Under the pieces are notes generated by a model. The model was given only the letters and a program-made list of their open reading frames with translations, did not search any database and had not been told where the DNA came from. A program made the translations under genes and the position numbers. DNA of 64,000 nucleotides from Actinoallomurus sp963736325. Lineage in GTDB: Bacteria; Actinomycetota; Actinomycetes; Streptosporangiales; Streptosporangiaceae. Below, piece by piece: positions 34,411-42,249 of the stretch; position 1 is the first letter of the stretch, and each line of letters starts with the position of its first letter. The stretch lies in contig CAVTOG010000017.1 of assembly GCA_963736325.1 (NCBI GenBank), positions 558,001 to 622,000 of the forward strand, given 5' to 3'.

Positions 34411-35439
34411 GTGGACAGCGTTCGCGTCGCTCTGGTCGGCTTCGGCACCGGAGGTGCCGTCTTCCACGCACCGCTCATCTCCGCCGTCCCAGGTCTGGAG
34501 CTCGCGGCCGTCGTGACGCGCGATCCGGAGCGCCGATCCGCCGCGAACGCGCGGTATCCCGCGGCGTCTCTCCTGGATTCGGCCGACCATATTCGGTCAG
34601 GCGACTTCGATCTCGTCGTCATCGCGACTCCGAACCGTTTTCACGTTCCGCTGGCGCGTGCCGCACTGGACGCGGGTCTGCCGGTCGTCGTGGACAAGCC
34701 GGTCGCGGTGTCGCCGGCCGAGGCGCGGTCCCTCTCCGGCGGGCCGCCGGTGGTGCCGTTCCACAACCGGCGCTGGGACGGCGACTTCCGTACGGTCGCG
34801 CGGCTGATCGAGGACGGCGCGCTGGGGCGTGTGCTGCGGTTCGAGTCGCGGTTCACGCGGTGGCGGCCGGAGATCAAGACGGGTTGGAAGGAGACCACCG
34901 ACCCTGCCTCCGCGGGCGGTGTGCTTTACGACCTCGGCCCTCACCTGATCGACCAGGCACTCGCGCTGTTCGGCCCGCCCGTCTCGGTCCACGCCGAGCT
35001 GGACGTACGGCGGCCGGGCGCGGTCGCGGCCGATGACGCGTTCGTCGCGCTGACCCACGCGCACGGGGTCCGCTCGCATCTGTGGATGAGCGCGGTCAGC
35101 GCCGACCTCGGGCCGCGCTTCCGTGTACTGGGCTCACGCGCCGCGTACACCGTCTGGGGGCTGGACGGGCAGGAGTCGCAGCTCCGCTCCGGTCTCACAC
35201 CCGCCTCTCACGGGTACGGCGTGACGCCGCCGGAGTCGTACGGGCGGCTGGGCACGCCGGGCGACACGTCCCCGGTCCGTACCGAGGACGGGCGCTACCA
35301 GGACTTCTACGCGCAGGTCGCCGCGATGGTGCGCGGCGAGGGGCCGGCGCCGGTGTCGCTCGCCGACGCCGTGACCGGGCTCGAAGTGATCGCCCTCAGC
35401 ACCCCGGACCGCCCGGCGGGACGACCGGAAGCCCCGTAG
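34411..35439 (+). CDS. Gfo/Idh/MocA-family oxidoreductase
   Basis: This is a 342-residue NAD(P)-dependent dehydrogenase, probably acting on a sugar or cyclitol. The GTG at 34411 follows GAGGGAGG. The Rossmann part starts VRVALVGFGTGGAVFHAPLI, with the signature DKPVAV (EKP-type) at about 95. The C-terminal domain carries GGVLYDLGPHLIDQALALFG with the family's Asp/His pair. Its last 44 bases overlap the 3' end of cobQ on the other strand. No transport or sugar gene adjoins it, so the substrate is open. Confidence 0.9.
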   Translation: MDSVRVALVGFGTGGAVFHAPLISAVPGLELAAVVTRDPERRSAANARYPAASLLDSADHIRSGDFDLVVIATPNRFHVPLARAALDAGLPVVVDKPVAVSPAEARSLSGGPPVVPFHNRRWDGDFRTVARLIEDGALGRVLRFESRFTRWRPEIKTGWKETTDPASAGGVLYDLGPHLIDQALALFGPPVSVHAELDVRRPGAVAADDAFVALTHAHGVRSHLWMSAVSADLGPRFRVLGSRAAYTVWGLDGQESQLRSGLTPASHGYGVTPPESYGRLGTPGDTSPVRTEDGRYQDFYAQVAAMVRGEGPAPVSLADAVTGLEVIALSTPDRPAGRPEAP

Positions 35440-36883
35440 GCGCGCCCTTCTCGATGAGCCCGGCGAGCGCCATCGTGTCGAGATGGCCCTCGACGAGGTC
35501 GCCGAGAGCGTCGAGCTGCGCCTCCCGCAGCGCGGCGAAGTCGGTGTCGGCGCACGGCTCGAAGTCGCGGCCTGCCGTACGGGCGACGTCCCTCAGGAAC
35601 GCGCGGCGGAACCCGTCGTTCTCCAGCGCGCCATGCCAGGTCGTCCCCCAGACCGCGCCGTCGCGGCAGCCGTCGAGGAACGGCTCGCCGCCATCTCTGG
35701 TCGCGACGCCGTGATGGATCTCGTACGCGCGGACCTCCTCGCCGTACGCCTCGCCGGCCGGGCGCCCCAGCGTCTTCTCCGCCTCGAACTGGACGCGTAC
35801 GGGGAGCAGGCCCAGCCCGGCGACGGCACCCCGGCGTGACTCGACGTCGTCGACGATCTCGCGGGCGAGCATCTGGTAGCCGCCGCAGATGCCGAGCACC
35901 GGGCGGCCCGCACGTGCCCGGTCCGTGATCGCCTCGGCTAGGCCGCGGTCGCGCAGCCAGCCGAGGTCGCCGACGGTCGCCCGCGAGCCGGGCAGCACGA
36001 CGAGGTCGGCGTCGGCCAGGTCCTGCGGGGACGTCACGAACCTCACCTCCACACCCGGCTCGGCGGCCAGCGCGTCGACGTCGGTGAAGTTGGAGACGCG
36101 CGGCAGGCGAACGACGGCGACGCGCAGGGTGCTCGTGTGCGCCCGCGTGGGCCGTCTCCGGTCCAGGCCGAGGGAGTCCTCGACGTCGAGCCAGAGGTCC
36201 TCCAGCCAGGGCAGGACGCCGTAGACGTCGCGCCCGGTGAGCCTCGTGATCTGGTCGAGCCCGGGCGCGAGCAGCTCGGGCGCGCCACGGAACTTGTTGA
36301 TCACGAATCCGGCGACCAGGGCCTGGTCCTCGGGGTCGAGCAGCCCGACGGTGCCGTACAGCGCCGCGAACACCCCGCCACGGTCGATGTCGCCGACGAC
36401 GATGACGGGCAGGTCCGCGGCGCGCGCCAGCCCCATGTTCGCGATGTCGCCCTTCCGCAGGTTGATCTCGGCGGGGCTTCCGGCGCCCTCGCAGATCACG
36501 ACGTCGTACTCGGCCCTGAGGGCATCGAGGCTCTCGGCCGCCACGGCGCGCAGGCGGCTCCGGTACTCGCCGTACTGGAGCGCGTCGACGTCGGCGATCG
36601 GCCGCCCGAGCACGACGACCTGGCTGCGCCGGTCGCCACCGGGCTTGAGCAGGACGGGGTTCATGTGGGCGGTCGGCTCGACGCGCGCCGCGGCGGCCTG
36701 CATCGCCTGCGCACGCCCGATCTCGGCCCCGTCGGCGGTGACCATGGAGTTGAGCGACATGTTCTGCGCCTTGAACGGCGCGACCTTCACTCCCTGCCGC
36801 ACGAGCCACCGGCACAGCCCGGCCGTGAGAACACTCTTTCCCGCGTCAGAGGTGGTCCCCGCGACCAGCAGCGCACCCTTCAC
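35396..36883 (-). CDS. cobQ: Cobyric acid synthase CobQ
   Basis: This is a 495-residue glutamine-dependent amidase that converts adenosylcobyrinate a,c-diamide to adenosylcobyric acid. I start it at GTG 36883 (VKGALLVAGTTSDAGKSVLT), which overlaps the cbiB stop (GTGA); the frame continues upstream without protein character. The domains are an ATP part with GTTSDAGKS and VAPFKAQNMSLNSMVTADGA, then CEGAGSPAEINLRKGDIANM, and a C-terminal class I amidotransferase part with LGICGGYQMLAREI (Cys nucleophile) and AYEIHHGVAT (His). The order cbiB–cobQ is a usual cobalamin pair. Confidence 0.96.
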   Translation of the reverse strand: MKGALLVAGTTSDAGKSVLTAGLCRWLVRQGVKVAPFKAQNMSLNSMVTADGAEIGRAQAMQAAAARVEPTAHMNPVLLKPGGDRRSQVVVLGRPIADVDALQYGEYRSRLRAVAAESLDALRAEYDVVICEGAGSPAEINLRKGDIANMGLARAADLPVIVVGDIDRGGVFAALYGTVGLLDPEDQALVAGFVINKFRGAPELLAPGLDQITRLTGRDVYGVLPWLEDLWLDVEDSLGLDRRRPTRAHTSTLRVAVVRLPRVSNFTDVDALAAEPGVEVRFVTSPQDLADADLVVLPGSRATVGDLGWLRDRGLAEAITDRARAGRPVLGICGGYQMLAREIVDDVESRRGAVAGLGLLPVRVQFEAEKTLGRPAGEAYGEEVRAYEIHHGVATRDGGEPFLDGCRDGAVWGTTWHGALENDGFRRAFLRDVARTAGRDFEPCADTDFAALREAQLDALGDLVEGHLDTMALAGLIEKGAPTGLPVVPPGGPGC

Positions 36884-37803
36884 GAACGCGAACGTAGCAG
36901 GCGGCTCCTCACCCCTGCCGCCAGCACCGCCGCGCCGGCCGTCACCCAGCGGCTCAGGCGTACCGCGCGGCGGATGTCGTACGGCTCGGGCGCGCGGCCG
37001 TCGCCGAGTTCGGGCCGGTGCTCGACGCGGTCGCCGTAGGTGTTGAGCCCGCCGAGCCTTATGCCGAGCGCGCCGGCGAACGCGGCTTCGCAGCGTCCGG
37101 CGTTCGGGCTCGGGTGCGCCCCGCCGTCGCGCCGGAGCGTCGCGTACGCGTCCTCGGCCGATCCCTTGACCGCCGGTGCGCACGCGGCGGCGAGCAGCCC
37201 CGTGACCCGCGCGGGCACCCAGTTGGCCACGTCGTCGAGCCGGGCGGAGGCCCACCCGAAGTTCACGTACCGGGTGCTACGGTGCCCGACCATCGCGTCC
37301 AGCGTGTTCACCGCCCGGTACCCCAGCAGCCCGGGCACCCCGAACAGGGCACCCCAGAACAGCGGCGCGACGACGGCGTCCGAGGTGTTCTCCGCGATCG
37401 ACTCGACCGTCGCGCGGCTCAGCTCCTTCGCGTCGAGCGACTCCGGATCCCGCCCGCACAGATGAGGCAGCCGCCGCCGCGCCGCCTCGATGTCCCCGCC
37501 TTCCAGCGCGCCCGCCATCGCGAGCCCTTCACGCCCGAGCGAGGTCCCCCCGACGACGGCCCACGTGGCGACCGCCGTGAGCACGGTGCCGCGGCCGAGA
37601 CGCCCGGCCGCCGCGCCGAGCCCCGCCGCCCCCAGAACGCACACGCCCGTGAAGACCGACCCTCGCACCTTGGAGTCCGCGTGGATCCGCTTCTCCAGCG
37701 CCGACGCGACCCTCCCGAACGCCGCCACCGGATGCCCTCGGCGCGGATCCCCGAGGACGGCGTCCAGCACGACCCCGGCGAGCAGGCCCTTTGCGATCGT
37801 CAT
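36880..37803 (-). CDS. cbiB: Adenosylcobinamide-phosphate synthase CbiB/CobD
   Basis: This is a 307-residue membrane protein that attaches the aminopropanol arm to cobyric acid. It starts at ATG 37803 (MTIAKGLLAGVVLDAVLGDP). Marks are DAVLGDPRRGHPVAAFGRVA, the core SIAENTSDAVVAPLFWGALF with GVPG, YRAVNTLDAMVGHRSTRYVN, and the C-terminal SPNAGRCEAAFAGALGIRLG with GG. About four to five hydrophobic stretches are present. Its stop overlaps the cobQ start, so the two are translationally coupled. No riboswitch precedes it. Confidence 0.95.
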   Translation of the reverse strand: MTIAKGLLAGVVLDAVLGDPRRGHPVAAFGRVASALEKRIHADSKVRGSVFTGVCVLGAAGLGAAAGRLGRGTVLTAVATWAVVGGTSLGREGLAMAGALEGGDIEAARRRLPHLCGRDPESLDAKELSRATVESIAENTSDAVVAPLFWGALFGVPGLLGYRAVNTLDAMVGHRSTRYVNFGWASARLDDVANWVPARVTGLLAAACAPAVKGSAEDAYATLRRDGGAHPSPNAGRCEAAFAGALGIRLGGLNTYGDRVEHRPELGDGRAPEPYDIRRAVRLSRWVTAGAAVLAAGVRSRLLRSRS

Positions 37804-37848
37804 GAGGCGACCATAGGACGCGCCGCTCTCGACCGTCAGACTGCGGGT

Positions 37849-38747
37849 ATGCGGAATGTCGACGTCGCGGTGGTGGGGCTCGGGCTCGCGGGAGCGGCGG
37901 CGGCCTGGGCGGTGAGCGCACGCGGGCGCGAGGTGGTCGCGTTCGAGGCGTACGGGCCGGGGCATGATCGCGGGAGTTCGCACGGGAAGGCGCGGATCTT
38001 CCGGCGCGCGTACCTCGATCCGCTCTACGTCGACCTCACCGGGCGCGCCGGGCGGCTGTGGGAGCGTCTGGCCGCGGACGCCGGGGTTCCGCTGCTGACG
38101 GCGACCGGCGGGGTGGACCACGGGCTCGCGCGCGAGCCCGAGCGCATGGTGGCCTTATTACGAGCGCACGGGGTCGCCGCGGAGCTGCTCGGCCCGGACG
38201 AGGCCGCGCGCCGCCATCCCGGCATGCGGTTCGACGGCCCGGTGGCGTACGACCCCGAAGGCGCGACGATCGACCCGGAGGCGGCGATCGAGGCGATGGT
38301 GCGGCTCGCGGTCCGCGCCGGCGCGCACGTCGCGTACGACACCCCGGTGCGACGCATGGAGCCCGGCGGCAGCTCGTCCATGGCGAGTCGGCGGAGACGC
38401 TCGACATCTACGGCCTGCCGGAAAGCCCGTACGTCAAGGTCGCCGAGCACACGAAAGGCACCGTCACGACCGCCGCCGGCCGGGACTTCACGGTGAACCC
38501 CGCCTCCCGCGACCGCATGACCGATTACGTACGCCGCTGGCTCCCGGGCCTGGACCCGACCCCTCGCGCGGAGACGACCTGCCTCTACACGAGCACGGCG
38601 AACGAGGACTTCGTGATCGACCGCCACGGACCGTTCGTGGTGTGCTCGGCCTGCTCGGGCCATGGCGCGAAGTTCATGCCGCTCGTCGGCGAACTGGCCG
38701 CCGACCTCGTCGACGGCCTCCCGCCGATCGACCGGTTCGCCCTCTAA
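37849..38747 (+). pseudogene. FAD-dependent amine oxidase (MSOX/MTOX-like), frameshifted with internal deletion
   Basis: From ATG 37849 the frame gives a normal Rossmann start (VDVAVVGLGLAGAAAAWAVS), then GSSHGKARIFRRAYLDPLYV and an intact ~175-residue N-terminal half. Near 38365 the homology jumps to another frame, which reads LDIYGLPESPYVKVAEHTKG and continues through SRDRMTDYVRRWLPGLDP to FVVCSACSGHGAKFMPLVGE at the C-terminus. About 60–70 residues expected between VRRMEPGG and the YGLP block are missing. One deletion with loss of frame explains both facts. A working sarcosine/N-methyltryptophan-oxidase-like enzyme of about 375 residues is no longer encoded. Confidence 0.85.
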
Positions 38748-39607
38748 CCCGCGTACGGGGTCGCGGTCGGGCCGGAGACGCCCGCCTCGACACGGAAGAC
38801 GCGGCCGGAGTGGGGCTCGGCGGCGAGTTGCTCCGGTGTGCGGCCGTGCCGTGACGTGGTGACGAACAGGGTCGTACGGTCCGGGCCGCCGAAGCAGCAG
38901 CTCGTCACGTTCGTCACCGGCACCCCTACGGTGGCGAGCAGGCGGCCCGACGGGTCGTACCGGTGCACCGCGCCGCCGCCCCACAGCGCCACCCACAGGC
39001 AGCCCTCGTCGTCGACGGACATGCCGTCCGGGAAACCGCCTTCCACCACCACGAAAGGCCGCCGGTCGGACGCGGTGCCGGTCGCCTCGTCGTAGTCGAA
39101 GACGTCCACCCGGCCCGTCGGCGTGTCGATGTAGTACATGAGGCGGTGGTCCGGGCTCCAGCCGAGACCGTTCGAGATCGTCACGCCGTTCAGCACGGTG
39201 CGTACGGTGCCGTCGAAGACGAAGAACGCCCCCGCGCGCGGCGATTCGTCATACGCCATCGTCCCGGCCCAGAACCGGCCCGCCGGGTCGACCTTGCCGT
39301 CGTTCATCCGGACCACGGACGCGTCGGCGAGGTCGTCGGTGAGGCGCGTGACGGTGCCGTCCTCGGACAGGGTGTGGAAGGCCGCGCCCGCGGCGAGCAG
39401 CCAGCCGCCGCCCGTACGTGGCACGGCCGCGCCGAGCGGGCAGCCCACGTCGTATGCTTCGGCGCCGACGAGCCGCGCGCCGTCGAACCCGGCGAGCCAG
39501 AGGTGGCCGGCCATGAGGTCCACCCAGCCGAGCCGGCCGTCGTGCCAGAACGGACCCTCGGCGTGCTCGACCGGAACCGGCGAACAGGGTTCGGCGGTGA
39601 GTTCCAT
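38744..39607 (-). CDS. SMP-30/gluconolactonase/LRE family sugar lactonase
   Basis: This is a 287-residue six-bladed propeller lactonase. I choose ATG 39607 (MELTAEPCSPVPVEHAEGPF) because GAAAGG lies eight bases before it. Metal ligands are the Glu in AEGPFWHDGRLGWVD, the Asn in ISNGLGWSPDHRLMYY and the Asp in FPDGMSVDDEGCLWVALWGG. It is the third gene of the dehydratase–dehydrogenase–lactonase operon and would open the aldonolactone formed by the SDR enzyme. Its stop overlaps the end of the FAD oxidase pseudogene by four bases. Confidence 0.9.
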   Translation of the reverse strand: MELTAEPCSPVPVEHAEGPFWHDGRLGWVDLMAGHLWLAGFDGARLVGAEAYDVGCPLGAAVPRTGGGWLLAAGAAFHTLSEDGTVTRLTDDLADASVVRMNDGKVDPAGRFWAGTMAYDESPRAGAFFVFDGTVRTVLNGVTISNGLGWSPDHRLMYYIDTPTGRVDVFDYDEATGTASDRRPFVVVEGGFPDGMSVDDEGCLWVALWGGGAVHRYDPSGRLLATVGVPVTNVTSCCFGGPDRTTLFVTTSRHGRTPEQLAAEPHSGRVFRVEAGVSGPTATPYAG

Positions 39608-39644
39608 GGTCATTACCTTTCGGCGGCGGACACCCCTGATCACC

Positions 39645-40361
39645 CTAGGCGAACCGCGCGCCCAATCCTCCGTCGACCGCCCAGTCGGCGCCGGTGACGA
39701 AGGACGCGGCGTCCGAGGCGAGGAAGCAGACGACTTCGGCGATCTCCGTGGGTTCGGCGATGCGTTTGAGCGGGTGCACGTCGAGGACGCTCTGTTCGAG
39801 GCCCGGATCGCCGGACCGCTTGAAGTAGTCGTCGACGATCGCGGTGCGCGTGTAGCCGGGGCTCACCGCGTTGACCCTGATGCCGTGCGGGGCCAGGTCG
39901 AGCGCGAGGCTGCGGGTCAGGCCGACGACGCCGCTCTTGGCCGCCGCGTACGGGAACATCCCCGCCGTCGTCAGCCGTGCGTGCATGGACGCGATGTTCA
40001 CGATGGCCCCGCTCCCGGCGGCCTTCATGCCGGGGATCGCGTGCTTGGCGCACAGCCACGCGCCCTTGAGGTCGACGGCGAACACCTGGTCCCACTCGTC
40101 TGTGGTCATCGTCTCGGCGTCGAAGTAGGCGTTGCGGCCCGCGTTGTTGACCAGCACGTCCACGGGGCTCGCGAACGCCTCACGTACGGAGTCCTCGTCG
40201 GTGATGTCGCCGTGGACGAACCGCGCGCCCGCGATGTCCGCCTCTTCGATGTCGAGGAAGGCGACCTTGGCGCCGTACGCGAGTGCCCGCTCGACGATCG
40301 CACGCCCGATGCCCTGCGCACCGCCGGTGACCAGCACCTTCTTTCCCGTGAGCGTGGTCAC
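39645..40361 (-). CDS. SDR-family dehydrogenase (probable sugar dehydrogenase)
   Basis: This is a 238-residue short-chain dehydrogenase. It starts at GTG 40361 (VTTLTGKKVLVTGGAQGIGR); the start overlaps the stop of the dehydratase gene (GTGA). The cofactor motif is TGGAQGIG at about 13–20, Asp in FLDIEEADI points to NAD, then NNAG, and the catalytic Ser/Tyr/Lys is in IASMHARL and PYAAAK. The C-terminus FVTGADWAVDGG is typical. In this operon it most likely oxidises an aldose (such as L-fucose or L-rhamnose) to a lactone. Confidence 0.91.
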   Translation of the reverse strand: MTTLTGKKVLVTGGAQGIGRAIVERALAYGAKVAFLDIEEADIAGARFVHGDITDEDSVREAFASPVDVLVNNAGRNAYFDAETMTTDEWDQVFAVDLKGAWLCAKHAIPGMKAAGSGAIVNIASMHARLTTAGMFPYAAAKSGVVGLTRSLALDLAPHGIRVNAVSPGYTRTAIVDDYFKRSGDPGLEQSVLDVHPLKRIAEPTEIAEVVCFLASDAASFVTGADWAVDGGLGARFA

Positions 40362-41524
40362 CAGTCCGTCACCGACCCGTCGGGGAGCGTCGCGGCGGCG
40401 ATCTGCGGCTCCGGCTCGTACGGGTGGCGGGCGGCGGCGCGCTCGTCGACCTCCAGCCCGAGGCCGGGGCCGCGTGGCAGCGCGGCGTGGCCGTTCTCGA
40501 TGACGATCGGCGCGGTGACGACCTCGTCCCACCAGGGCGCGGCGCCGCGCATCTGCTCCTGGATCAGCCAGTTCGGCGTGCTCGCCGCGAAGTGCAGGTT
40601 GTACGCGGTCGCGACCGGCCCGAGCGGGTTGTGCGGCGCGACGCTCACCCCGTACGTCTCCGCCATCGAGGCGATCTTTCGCAGCTCGGTGAGGCCGCCG
40701 CAGTGGCAGACGTCCGGCTGGATCACCGCGACCGCCCGGGCGTCCAGCACCGGTTTGAACTCCGGCCGCCCGACGAGCCGCTCCCCCGTCGCGAGCGGAA
40801 CCCCGATGGCGTCGCCGACCTGCCGCAACGCCTCCGGGTCACCCGGCGCGACCGGCTCTTCGACGAACCACGGCCGGTACGGCTCCAGCGCCTTGATCAC
40901 CTGGATCGCCGCGGCCACCGTCGTACGCCCGTGCAGGTCGGCCATGACCTCGACGCCGTCGCCGACGGCGTCGCGGACGGCCGCGAGGCATTCTTCGGCG
41001 GTACGGATCGCGGCGGCGCTCGCGAGGGGTTCCAGCGGCGGGAGCGGCAGGATCTTCACCGCGGTGAAGCCCTCTTCGATGCTCTTCAGGGCCGCCTCGG
41101 CGAACCGCCCGGGGTCGGCGGCTCCGTACACGGCCGTGGGGTCACCGCCGCCGAGATGGTCGTACAGCCGGATCCGGTCCCGTACGGCCCCGCCGAGCAG
41201 CTCGTAGATCGGGACGCCGAGCGCCTTGGCCTTGATGTCGTGCAGGGCCTGGTCGATACCGGACAGCGCGGACATCCCGATGATGCCCGGCGGCCAGAAC
41301 TGGTGGCGGCGCATCGACTGCCACAGATGCTCGATCCGGTACGGGTCCTGCCCGACGAGCAGCGGCGAGAGATCCTCGACGGCGCCGACGACGGAACGGG
41401 TCTTCCATTCGAGCGTCGCCTCACCCCAGCCGACGAGGCCCGGCTCGTCGGTGACGACCTTCACGAACACCCAGTTCCGCATCCGTGCGCCGACCACGAC
41501 CGTACCGACCTCGGTGATTCTCAC
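40358..41524 (-). CDS. Enolase-superfamily sugar-acid dehydratase (galactonate dehydratase-like)
   Basis: This is a 388-residue member of the mandelate racemase/enolase superfamily. I start it at GTG 41524 (VRITEVGTVVVGARMRNWVF); the ribosome site is poor, and GAAGG directly abuts the GTG. Metal ligands are in VMADLHGR (Asp), WFVEEPVAPGD (Glu) and LATGERLVGR (Glu), with the catalytic His in SVAPHNPLGPVAT. The pattern matches D-galactonate dehydratase-type enzymes. It leads the three-gene operon with an SDR and a lactonase, the order of steps of an oxidative sugar route. The aldolase and transporter are not here. Confidence 0.88.
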   Translation of the reverse strand: MRITEVGTVVVGARMRNWVFVKVVTDEPGLVGWGEATLEWKTRSVVGAVEDLSPLLVGQDPYRIEHLWQSMRRHQFWPPGIIGMSALSGIDQALHDIKAKALGVPIYELLGGAVRDRIRLYDHLGGGDPTAVYGAADPGRFAEAALKSIEEGFTAVKILPLPPLEPLASAAAIRTAEECLAAVRDAVGDGVEVMADLHGRTTVAAAIQVIKALEPYRPWFVEEPVAPGDPEALRQVGDAIGVPLATGERLVGRPEFKPVLDARAVAVIQPDVCHCGGLTELRKIASMAETYGVSVAPHNPLGPVATAYNLHFAASTPNWLIQEQMRGAAPWWDEVVTAPIVIENGHAALPRGPGLGLEVDERAAARHPYEPEPQIAAATLPDGSVTDW

Positions 41525-41723
41525 CCTTCGATCGTCATACGAGCGGCTTCCCCACCGCAACCGGAGGAGACATGACCGTCATCGGCCGCTTCCAGCGCAT
41601 AAAAGGATCGACGCGGCATGGATCGCGACATAAGCTACATATGCAGAGTGCACATAAAGCATGGGGAGCTCCGGTGAACACGCGTCGCGGCCCGCTGGGC
41701 GTCACCGCTCACACGGTCGTGCG

Positions 41724-42245
41724 ATGAACCGGCCGATGACGGCGGCGCTCGGGCGCGACCCGTACGACGACGTCTCACTCGGCATCACGCTCGCCTGCCG
41801 TGCCCGGCCCGTGCAGATCGTCGGGCCGGGGCTGCACGGCCTCGCCGCACGGCTCATCGCCGACGGAGTGAGCGTCGGGATGACCGTCTCCAGCAGACGG
41901 GACACGCGGGCGTTCCGTCGAGCGCTGCGCCACGCCGGTTGCACCGCGGACGCGCCGGCAATGGCGGACCTGCGGATCGACCTGCCGGTCGCGGACGCGG
42001 GGTTCGACATCCTGGTCTGCCGCCTGGACCCCAGGGCGTTCCCGTTCCCCCGGCGTACGGTCCGCGAGCTCGGCCGCGCGGTCGCGCCCGGCGGCATCGT
42101 GGTGCTGCTGCCCGGCGCCGAGGTGCCCTGGCCGACCGGCCTGGTCGACGCGTGGGCCGCCTCGGCGAGACTCACCCCGCATCCCGGCCGCGACGCCACG
42201 GCCGCCTCCCCGTTCGCCGGATCGGTGTACGAACTCCCCGCCTGA
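41724..42245 (+). CDS. Small SAM-methyltransferase-like protein, possibly degenerate
   Basis: A frame of 173 residues begins at ATG 41724 (MNRPMTAALGRDPYDDVSLG). The pattern is that of a class I methyltransferase core: a first strand PVQIVGPGLHGLAARLIADG, a VSVGMTVSSRR strand, DLPVADAGFDILVCRLDPRA (motif IV-like) and LGRAVAPGGIVVLLPGA (the usual RVLKPGG position). The glycine-rich SAM motif is weak and the protein is shorter than most, so catalysis is uncertain. No ribosome site stands out, and a start at 41736 is also possible. It is convergent with the kinase gene, four bases apart. Confidence 0.55.
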   Translation: MNRPMTAALGRDPYDDVSLGITLACRARPVQIVGPGLHGLAARLIADGVSVGMTVSSRRDTRAFRRALRHAGCTADAPAMADLRIDLPVADAGFDILVCRLDPRAFPFPRRTVRELGRAVAPGGIVVLLPGAEVPWPTGLVDAWAASARLTPHPGRDATAASPFAGSVYELPA

Positions 42246-42249
42246 CCCG

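Noticed and set aside
37804..37848. Possible riboswitch or operator before cbiB
   Set aside because: The 45-base gap is too short and lacks any of the cobalamin riboswitch blocks seen at 1440 and 30385.
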